A stretch of DNA of 64,000 nucleotides from Adiantum capillus-veneris (taxonomy: Eukaryota > Streptophyta > Polypodiopsida > Polypodiales > Pteridaceae), in NCBI GenBank assembly GCA_014529385.2, contig CM043963.1:100916912-100980911 (forward strand). Reading direction: 5' to 3'. The position numbers and the translations under genes were made by a program. This document shows, in pieces, positions 45,532 through 55,201 of the stretch. Below the pieces are notes generated by a model that was given only the letters and a program-made list of their open reading frames with translations, searched no databases and had not been told where the DNA came from. How positions within the stretch are numbered: position 1 is the stretch's first letter; the number at the start of each line of letters is the position of its first letter.

Positions 45532-46422
45532 GCGTGGCGAGTCGCATGGCGGTGCAGGGGCGGGGTTGCCCGCTGCAAGACGTAAACCCGGGCTCGTCGG
45601 GGGGCTACGGAGTGCCGATGTGGCAGGGTGATGAGGCAGGCCACGGTGGATGAGGTGGGGCTGATGGGGTGGGGGATGATGACGGGGTTGGGTGCCATGT
45701 CATGCGATTTCAAAAATTGCATGATTGGGGGTTGTAGAGGTAGTTACACTGTGGTGGTTCTCCATGCATGCTCCGAAGGGGCGCGCAGGAAGAGCATTGA
45801 GGGATTACCATTGCAAGCCTTCTCTCCCCCTCTTTCGAATGGCGTCAGTGTAAGCAGGTAGAGCAAGTGATGTTGCAGCTTGACATGGCCTTGTGTTGAT
45901 GCAACTCTCCTCTCCCTCTCCTCTTATGAAAGAGCTCGCCAATTATGAGCCTCTGTCCCTGCTTTGGATTGCCAAGGTCCCTGCTCTGGATTGCCAAGCT
46001 ACATTCGTCGTGAAGAATCGAAATCTCTCCACAGCCACCCACAGTTGAGCTCTTCAATTGTAAACCAAGGCAAGTTAGGGTATTGCAATGCAAAAATGGG
46101 AGAAATTTGATGCCATCATTAGGGCAGAGGATCTTCTTGCCATGGCTTCATGATTGGATAGTTGGGGAGAGGTGGAAAAGTCTTTGTAAACCCGGTCAAG
46201 ATAGAGAATAACGGTGACAATGGAAGGGATGGCTTGTCATTGGGATTTGAATGAACTCCCAGCCGTTGAGCAACAGCCACAGTGGATAGATTCTTCAAAC
46301 CAAATGCTTGGGCGACAAGGTCCTCTTGATATGTATCAAATTTATAGCACCTCTGATAAGAAGATGGATGGGCGAGACTCTAGTGATAGCCACGAAATGC
46401 AAGATTTGTTTGAAATGGCTCA
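45532..46422. other. Flank of Gypsy-4 with a small unrecognised ORF
   Basis: A GC-rich start is followed by an ORF at 46214-46480 (plus strand). The ORF begins MTMEGMACHWDLNELPAVEQ and runs about 70 codons before entering a repeat shared with 55.07 kb. DLNELP resembles a plant EAR-type repression motif, which hints at the first exon of a nuclear protein. No supporting domain is seen. Confidence 0.35.
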
Positions 46423-46534
46423 TGTCAGGCCAAGGGCCAGGACAGACATGTGGTCAAGGGGCGCTATGTTTAGAGACTAAGAGTCTATATACAGCATGGT
46501 TGGGTGGAGAGTTGCATGGTCCAGTCCTAGGACA
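46423..46534 (+). repeat. About 107-bp repeat shared with 55069-55170 (left copy)
   Basis: Sequence GGCCAAGGGCCAGGACAGAC through GAGTTGCATGGTCCAGTCC matches the copy near 55.07 kb with few differences. It may be an end fragment of an LTR. Confidence 0.6.
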
Positions 46535-48658
46535 CCCTTATGGTACCCTAAGTTATGCGATGCAAAAGGAATTCTGCATCGGGGAACACATAGACCAACG
46601 AAGGCGACGACCTCTTGCTTCACCTCATCTACATGGTTTGGCGCCGCCTGCTCTGCAGAAGCAAAAAGCAACCGGCATGCCCCCGCACTCGCATCGAGAC
46701 TTACCAAGACAGCATTGCTGCAGCTCCAAAATCCGTCGTGTTGAGCATAGCGTCTGTTCCTGTAGGCATGCTCACCTTGAAAAATTCCAGAATCATCCCC
46801 TCCATGCCTAGCGCCCATTCCCGCCGGCCTACTTGCCATGCAACCTTCGACTGCAAGAAGGGAGAAGCCATGTTTCATGCTCATGCACGTCTTCATATTT
46901 AGCACAAGCTACTCCTACCTCGTCAAAGGAAAAACGAGCAAGAAAACAGGCGGAGCTCCCCATGAACGAAAAAAGAGAGAGATTCTGAAAGAGACGAAAA
47001 AAGAGAGAGATTCTGAAAGAGCTCCATGCCTTCTCCTCCGCCATGGCTCCACCTTCCCCCTTCTTCTCCACCTTGCTGTGTTACCAATGTTAGACCGCAG
47101 CCCACAAATACACACACAAAAAAAAGGCCAGGACAGCGCCATGGTTGCATGGCATGTCCAATGTAGAAACGCTGATAATCCGCAAGGTACTCAGGATGTA
47201 TTCTTGAGCTGCAAGAACCCAGGATTGTTTGATAATTGAGCAAGGCTCAAAGTATCCCATAAAAAGAAAAATCGTTCGTATGCCTCAAACTCTCTTCGAT
47301 TTGAGTGAATTACATTCGAAAAGGTTTGCATCCAAGAATTTGTAACTGATCCTTGCTTTAAGCTTCACCATGAGTTGCGCATAAGGCAAGGCATTCTGAG
47401 AGAAGCCTTGCAACCAACCTCCATGAGGGTACATGAGGGCAGGACAAGCTTCAAGTTTTGACATGGGATGCAAGGATCATGGAAGAGCTACCAGATAGGC
47501 CATGCGGCTAGCAAGGTAAGTCGGCACAAGTCAGTAATCAGATATGCATTTGTTTTTGAAGCTGTTTGGCAAATTTGTTTGAACAAGATGAGTGATTCTT
47601 GTCCTAGCAAGGCTGTTGTACAAGTTATTAATCTCCATTCATTTGCATGGTTTTGCTAGCATGAATGATCATCACTTGCACATGCAACTGAATTATGCCT
47701 ATAATGTGCATGCTACATTGTTACTTTGAAATTTACATAACATTTCGAGCAAGCAAGGCTTGCATTGCCTTTAGCAAGGCTCGCATGCAATCGAGGGGAG
47801 TGCCCTTTAGGCTCTCCACGCACAATCACTGCTTGTGACAGTTTTTTTAAGCGTTACAATTTTGTTGGCATCAAACCAATGCTTAACCTATCAACATGAC
47901 TCAAGCATGGCTTGAGTACCTACAGCCCTGATTTGCTGCACGGATCAATGGCAATTCAATTTTGATTCCCATGGAATCTCAAGGAGATCGGCACACCCTG
48001 TGGCTCGACTTCATGAAGGGTGCATAGAGCTCGGCATGGCCGACTTCTTGTCACTGCTTCTAGAAGTCGGCAAAGATACTCGCCACACGGCACTAGCCAC
48101 TTTCACTTGAAATTGCTTGACAAGGTCAATTCTCATTTGCCACGATCTTTGTACGTCGGTACCAACAAATGTTGGCTACAATTTGGGCATCTTGCATTGA
48201 AGATTCTCGCATTTGGACTATGCTATGAGCATACAAACTTGGCGGGGGAATTGGCAATCTGCTTGCAGGTTATTTCATTACATACCAGACGGGCGTATAT
48301 GATATACAAGGGTGTATATGATACACACGATAATTCTCTCTCGCGCAATAGATAGGGCTATGAGCTGCATTTGAGCGAGTTTTTCCTTGACATCTCAAGA
48401 CAATTGGGTACAACAGGATGACCAGGTTAGACCATGTTAAGTTTTGTTTATTTTTCCATGTTTACACCTTTGATTGGAAACTACTGCTTTTGTGCAAAGC
48501 AAAGTTCTTTGACAATTTTACGGGAAGCAAGGCTTCTCCCTTGTGCCAAGGTACTACCCAATGACTTGGCATCAAGGGCATTGACACACAAGTTCGAGAA
48601 ACTGGAAAAATAGGGAATCTCAGCTCACAGAATCCCTACCAATCTAAATTGTGCAAGG
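46535..48658. other. Intergenic stretch without a recognised gene
   Basis: Several overlapping ORFs of about 60-140 codons occur on both strands (for example 46477-46905 minus, 46838-47239 plus), with no recognisable motif. I see no element ends. Confidence 0.4.
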
Positions 48659-48847
48659 TGTTGGGGTATAGGCGTCTGTGCCTTGCCCGGCCGCCCAGAG
48701 TCTGGGCGCCCACTGACTTGTATACCTTATACATAGCATAAGTGTATAGGGGGCTGCTCACTCTTTGAGTCTCCCCACCCACATTGTGTGTCGTGTCTCC
48801 TTCTCTCTCTCTCACTCTCCGTCTGTGGTGCTCCCCGATCCCCTTCA
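48659..48847 (+). repeat. Copia copy B 5' LTR
   Basis: 189 bp, TGTTGGGGTATAGGCG to ATCCCCTTCA. Confidence 0.9.
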
Positions 48848-49565
48848 ATTGGTATCAGAGCTCTGGTGACAGCGGAGAGCACGATGGCTTTGAGAACTTT
48901 GAGGCGATAGCTCGCTCGCTCTCGATGGTAGAGAGATTAAGAAAGCTTGGAAGCTTTGTGAGAATGCAATGGGAGCTTGTGAGCTCAGTTGAGAGTGATG
49001 TATGCTCTTGTGGAAGCTCAGAAAGGAGTGTGGAAGATTGTGTGTAAGTGAAGGTGTGCTGCCCAAAAAGTGTGTGCGCAGCAGCACAGTTTTCAGATTC
49101 GTTTTTCTCCTTGTAGAATGCAGATCTGAGAATTCTGTTTGTGTGCCCATTTGTTTCGACGTGGTCTACAACTTTGCAGAAGAAACTTTTTGCAAATTCC
49201 TCACCATTTTGCTGATATTCAACTCAGACTGACTGTATACAGAAATTTTCCCAAGAGTTTTATGCGTATCATTTATGCGATCTAGGTAGAGATTGCGGGT
49301 TGCACTTAGTATTTGTGTGCGATGTTCTCTGCAGGTGGGAGATTTATGCGTGTGTATGCATCGATACCGCACAGTGTGGGCTTGGTGATTAGCTCACAGA
49401 TTGCAGTGTGATACTAGAGCAGGTGAGGCTTGTATTGACATTGTGGGAGCTGTATTTTGGAGTGTGTCTCACAGGTTTTACATTGTGTTTCTGGCCATAT
49501 TTGTAGACAGTTTCCAGGTGTTGTTGGTGAGGTGGTTTTGCTTTCTAGTTTGCTACATTGTGCTC

Positions 49566-50411
49566 ATGGCAGAGACACGTGATCGATCAGATTGTGACCT
49601 CTCACAGATGCGCGTGTTTGATGGTTCAGACTTTGCGGCATGGAGAGAGTGTATGCTTGATGCATTGACACAGCGAGGGTTGCATTGACCATTGAGTGGT
49701 AATGCAGGTAGACCTTCAAACATGTCTGACGATCAGTGGCAGGAGCTAGAGGAGATGGCACTATCTACGCTCTCTTTGCACCTTGCGGAATCTGTATATG
49801 CTCTTGTTATGTATGAGACTACTTCGAGAGCACTTTGGTGCAGATTACATGATATGTATGATAGATTTGAGTCATCACGAACTCGTGTGAGACATGTACA
49901 TTCACGAGCACGCCGACAGGTGACATGTTGGTATTGTGGTCATTCTGGACACGTTAGACGGCGCTGTTTTCGTCGTATGCGACATCGTAGGAGACATGGC
50001 AGTTTCAGAGATGTATGTAGTGATGCCATGGACTCAGTTGCTTTGACAGTTGAGGCAGATGTAGTGTCGAAGTATACTAGTGATGGGGATGTCACTTTTA
50101 CCTCGAGTTATGCACGAGATGCTATACATATGGATAGTGCACTCCCTTCGCAGTGGTTGCTAGACGTAGATGCTATGTTTCATGTCACGCCGCATCGTGA
50201 ATGGTTTTGTAGCTATTCTAGCGGGATGCTTGGCAGTGTACGTTTGACCGATGGATTGGTGCATGCAAAAGCAGGTGCAGGAGATGTGAGACTTTCATTA
50301 CCGAGTGGTGCATCTTACTTGTTACGACATGTGCGCTATGTACCAAATTTGACAGTGAGTTTGATCTCAATTGGTCAGCTTAGAGATTGTGGATGTCAGA
50401 TTTTGCTATGA
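49566..50411 (+). pseudogene. Copia copy B gag-protease
   Basis: Starts at ATG 49566 (MAETRDRSDCDLSQM). A TGA at 49687, where copy A has CGA, breaks gag. The frame continues with the zinc knuckle CWYCGHSGHVRRRC, then protease WLLDVDAMFHVTPHREWF (D-V-D at the active site), DGLVHAKAGAGDVRL and VRYVPNLTVSLISIGQL, the normal copia protease end. It terminates at TGA 50409, a stop shared with copy A. Confidence 0.82.
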
Positions 50412-50423
50412 GAGAGAGATTTT

Positions 50424-51395
50424 GTGATGCATTTGGGTTCGCTAGTGATTGCGAGAGGTGCCAGGAGTGGTACAGGTTACCCATTGCATGTGGATCATGC
50501 GAGAGACGGTGTTGTCTCTGTGATCATGCAGCCAGGTAGACAGCGAGAGAGCAGGCAAGTTTCTTTTGCTTGTGGGTTGCAGGATGATTTGCATGGAGTG
50601 CAGAGTAGTGAGCTCGTTGTGCACACAGTTGGGGCACGACTTGAGCAGTCACACAGAGAGGTGACAGAGTCAGACATGCATGCTTTGCTAGTGACTGAGC
50701 AAAGCAAAGAGTCAATTGTGCAAGATACTTCTATGTAGGATAGACAGGTAGAGCGGTCTTGCTCTAGTGAGTCACGACAAGAGGACGTTGTGCAAGAGTC
50801 TATGCATACGGAGTTAGAGCATGAGAGCTCTAGTGAGTCACAACAGATTGAGTGGTCATGTTTGCAGTGGATGATTGCAGAGGAGACTGAGATGTCAGCG
50901 ATTATGCAGTCATTCCTTTCTATGCTCGACAGTGAGCATGGGGATATAGTTGTGCAGGATATGTCTTCCAGCAGACACCTAGAGCACCTGGTTTGCTCTG
51001 AGGTTGCACGACAGGTTGATGCGTGTTTTGTGGACAGTCAGGAGATGCATGTGGCTGACACGCCTTGTCAGTCAGAGATGCCTATTGCCAGGGATATATA
51101 TGTTGATGCATGCTCCGTAGAGCTAGCAGGGCCCGCTAGCATTGCATCGGCATTCGGTGGTCTCATGTATGAGATGTTGATCTTGAGACCGGATATCGCA
51201 GCTGCAGTGGGAGAATTTGTAGTTGGGGTTGTCAGTCGTTTGTTGACTGATGATGGTATAGTGCACGAGGGAGATATGCAGGTATTGCATACATACTTGC
51301 AGTACGTGTGTGGTACGTCTGGTGGTGTATGGACTTACACGGGAGCAGGACAGCCGGATGCACACGATCACAGCCAGCCAGTGGGCATCGGTTGA
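50424..51395 (+). pseudogene. Copia copy B second ORF (post-protease segment fused to RT tail)
   Basis: Same frame as gag-protease, 15 nt beyond the TGA. It starts MMHLGSLVIARGARSGTGY, is cut by TAG at 50736 (copy A has CAG) and resumes to 51395. The C-terminal RPDIAAAVG and QYVCGTSGGVWTYTG are copia RT tail motifs. The linker is rich in Ser, Glu, Gln and His. Confidence 0.75.
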
Positions 51396-51474
51396 GAGCG
51401 GTTTTCTCTCGCCTTTTGTAGTCTTTAGACTAGGTTCTCTTGCTTAAAGGCACAGTCGCCTTTAAGTGGGAGGT

Positions 51475-51663
51475 TGTTGGGGTATAGGCGTTTGTGCCTT
51501 GCCCGGCCGCCCAGAGTCTGGGCGCCCACTAACTTGTATACCTTATACATAGCATAAGTGTATAGGGGGATGCTCACTCTTTGAGTCTCCCCACCCACAT
51601 TGTGTGTCGTGTCTCCTTCTCTCTCTCTCACTCTCCGTCTATGGTGCTCCCCGATCCCCTTCA
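51475..51663 (+). repeat. Copia copy B 3' LTR
   Basis: 189 bp, matching the 5' LTR with 4 differences, followed by CAAGG. Confidence 0.9.
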
Positions 51664-51668
51664 CAAGG

Positions 51669-54600
51669 CACTTATGGTTTTGGCTCTCACGTTTGAGGCC
51701 ACCACTTTGCCAAGGGCTTAAGATTATGTATGCATGGCATGCTAGCTAGGTGGATTCAATTCTACCGCCTCCTGAAACACGCTTCCGCTATAACACTAGA
51801 CATTTTGTGAAGGACAAGATAAGTTCTGGATTGTTTGACATAATTTTGGTTGCTGTCAACACACAAAAACACTAAAAAGAACCTAAATCAAGGACTTAAT
51901 TCAAAGGCATGGTGCTATCATTAAGTCACACTGGTGTCGTCACAACCACATACACGGTAGGTGGGTCAGTTTGTGACTTGTTTGTGTTTTTCTGTTACCT
52001 CTCTCGATGAGAGAGAAACTGTTGCACGCTTATATGATAAGCTGCACGCTACGCATAAGATGCACACGAGCATGGGCACAACATATACAAAGTAGTCACT
52101 TAAGGAAAGTTCCTCAGCCCAGCATTCTCTCTCTGTCTCTTTCTTATTTCTCTCAAAGAATAAAGAAAACTTTTCAAGAATCTTTTGATACATGTTTTTC
52201 TTTTGAGTTAGCCTGAGCCAAGGTGCTCTAACTCTCAGCTATAAATTGGGTAAGACGCCATCCAAATTAGTCTTCATCGTTTCGTCGATTGACCACTAAT
52301 TGCCATGAGGGCTATGAGCCACACACGCTGGCTAAGAGTCATTGTCAGATCTCGGGTAAAACCCAAATGTTAGCATTCTTTGGGTGATTGTTCTTAAGAT
52401 CGAACAGATCTACCCAGTGGAGTACACATCGACGTTCATGGACAAGCAAGAGTCGTGTCATTATGGATGTTTAGGGTGTCATTTTTGCACTACATGTTTT
52501 CAGTGTGACGCTTGCGTTGAGTTTTTGGTAACCATAAATTCACATCAGCTGATCTCTCCCATAGAGTTTAGATACAGCAAACCATTGTGACAGCATGGTT
52601 GTCCATAAGAGCTAGGCATTTCACTTGTGTTGATATCTTGCTCTCTCTATAGCACTACGAGTGTCTATGGAAGCACAGTTTTGGGGTAAGACCCAGCGGG
52701 CGGGTGTTTACTCAATCATCCCATAGGCATTAAGGATAACAATTTGAGCTATTCCCGTAATACTTTCAAGGAAAGAATTCCACAATCTACCACGTGATAG
52801 CGGACAAATTCAACTTTTCAAGTTGATTCCTCTCATTCTGTACACGGTTGACTATGTTGGTTACCGTTGCCTGCTAGTTGAGCAGTTTCTACAAAGGGTC
52901 TTACCAAGGGGTTTGACTACATAGATTATAATCAACGAGTTTGGATTGCAAAGGCAACACCCAGGGTTTCCAGTGCAATGTTGCTTGGTTTTTTCACAAG
53001 TGGGTGACGTGCTCCTCTGCATTTGAATACGGGTAAGTGAACATGAAGTTCAACTCTCCAGTTACGCATCTATTGATTTGGTGTTATTCCATTTTTTAGT
53101 ATGTTTTGCTTGGGTTTTTCAAGTTGTATAAATACGCTTAAATGTTTCGGAGACATGCCAAGGTCATGTCGAAACAAAGCATTTTGGGCCGTCGTGTTCC
53201 ATATATTTTTCTGCATTATGCTGTTATGAATCCCCGGGTAGGGTTCGATTTGGCACATGTTGTCACATGGGATACAACATGGTCTAGGAACTCAAGGAGT
53301 TCGGTTTAGCCATGGGGAGCAATGATAATGAGGGTCCCTCTCACTCGCATCGCAGAGTGTTTGTAGTTACCTCCACACACAAGTACATCTCGTACTTGAA
53401 GGATGTTCTTTTATAGACATCCTTATTTGAGACATATTCCACATGTGGAGAATATGAGTCTCTGGGACTGACACTGACGCCTAATTCCTAATGATGTATC
53501 GCGATGAAGTCCCTACGTGCTGGTCACATCCGTTCATTAGACCAATTGTAGCACACTGTATCAAGAGCAATTTTCGTGGCCAGAAATTGTCAGGTACTAA
53601 GTACAGACTTGTTACGATTACAAGTGCATTGAAACCACCTTAACGGAGGGTTGTTTCTACATATAACTAAGTATGCTACGTTCATGAGAATGTCTCATGG
53701 TTGGTACCTAGGTGTGACTGGGTTGTCACATTCTGTTATGGTCCAACTTTTATTGCAAGAATTTCACGTACGTATCGTGAAAATTTTCGTCATGGAATTG
53801 CGGTTCGGATATGTTTCTGTTAAATGCATGCACACTAGGTGTTATGGGCCCTAGTGTTTAACACAGATTTAATCGGAGCGGCATGCAAATTCATGGACTT
53901 TATTCTTTCTACACTCTTTTGCACCACCAGTGCAATCTCTCTTGCATATTTAGTATGAGTTTACACCCTGCCATACAAGGTAATGGCTCAGTATGGGTGT
54001 TTGCGATTGGATGTTCTAAATTCCAATCTGCTTTAAACCTAGTTGGTTGTTTCCCCTCCATATCCAGTATATGGTTGGAACCTCACTTGGTGAGTCATAG
54101 TTTATCATCAGTCAAGTGGTTGGGGGAAAGCACCTCACTCTTACTACTGCTATTCATCCCTCGTTGGATGGACAGCTTACAAGAATTCTATTTAGTACTA
54201 AAGGATATGCTAAGCGCATATGTTAGTAAACCATGCTAAAGGATATGCTAAGTGCATACGTTAGCAAGAAGCGAAACAACTCGATCGTTTACCTTTCTGG
54301 TTTGGAGTTTGCTTCACATGATGAAAGGCATGTTATGACTAGTTTTAGTCTCTGTATGTTATTCTCAAGTTATCAACCTTGATCATCAGTTTTGATGAGG
54401 TTGGCTACTGGCAAGAAACAATAGCAAGTCAAGGACTTGGTTGCTGCCTGCTGAGTATGTCAGAATATTACTTTCATGGAAAGTTGAGCAGAGGTTGTAT
54501 TGCATGTTCCACTCGGGGCGGTCACTTTTTAGAATGTGTATGCTATCACGTGAGTTAACAGGAGAGGATTATTAAAAGATCAAAATGTATCAAAATGTAT

Positions 54601-55068
54601 ACATACAGAGGGGGGTGGAGTTTTTTTAAATAGGAACGTAGTGTAAATATAGTATGTATATTGAGGTATTATTAATAACCTCTTGAACGCACGTGATATA
54701 GGAAGCTTTTGATAAGTGACCGCCCCGAGACATTCCAGTACCTTCAGAAAGTCTGAAACCTGGATATGCAATTAGACACCTATTAGTTGTGATAGCTCGT
54801 TTAGCATTTTGAAGTGAGTTCTAAATGGAGTCTTTACGTTATGTTGGTTATGGGTCGGTTAACCAAGATGGTTGCACAGGGACAACAATGTAGAAAATCA
54901 AGATGTTATCCTTGATTTCATTGAACCTCCTACTGAACCGGGTTCCGATCCAACAAACCGTTGGATCCATGAGGGATGCCACGGTGGAAAACATTAGTGT
55001 TCTTATGAAGATATCATCACTTGTGTTTTCGAGGATGAAAACGCTTCTCCAAGGGGGGAGTAATGTTA
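51669..55068. other. Unclassified repeat-like DNA
   Basis: No ORF over 120 codons. A short frame near 53311 (MGSNDNEGPSHSHRRV) and another near 53510-53640 (WSHPFIRPIVAHCIKSNFRG) look like decayed coding sequence, but I cannot assign them. A 36-bp unit is duplicated at about 54195-54270. A tract AAGGGGGGAGTAATGTTA at 55051-55068 resembles the purine tract before an LTR, so this may be the interior of a decayed LTR element. Confidence 0.4.
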
Positions 55069-55170
55069 TGCCAAGGGCCAGGACAGACATGCGGTCAAGG
55101 GGCGCTATGTTTAGAGACTAAGAGTCTATATATAGCACGGTTGGGTGGAGAGTTGCATGGTCCAGTCCCC
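55069..55170 (+). repeat. About 107-bp repeat shared with 46423-46534 (right copy)
   Basis: Begins TGCCAAGGGCCAGGACAGAC directly after a G-rich purine tract, the arrangement expected at the start of a 3' LTR. Confidence 0.6.
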
Positions 55171-55201
55171 CGTGGTCTAACAACTCAACAACCATGTCTA
55201 G

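Larger units (their letters stand above)
48659..51663 (+). mobile_element. Copia deletion derivative, copy B
   Basis: LTRs 48659-48847 and 51475-51663 (189 bp each, 4 differences counted) are flanked by CAAGG duplications (48654-48658 and 51664-51668). The primer site TTGGTATCAGAGCTCTGG at 48849 matches the plant initiator-Met type. A purine tract AAGTGGGAGGT precedes the 3' LTR. It carries the same gag, zinc knuckle, altered protease and RT tail as copy A, without integrase or RT core. Confidence 0.93.

Noticed and set aside
46477-47243. Overlapping ORFs of 100-167 codons on both strands
   Set aside because: They compete with each other, have no motifs and no conserved start context, and part of the region is a dispersed repeat.
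48884-49150. Small ORFs in the copia leader on both strands
   Set aside because: They are not conserved between copies A and B, while the gag start MAET is.
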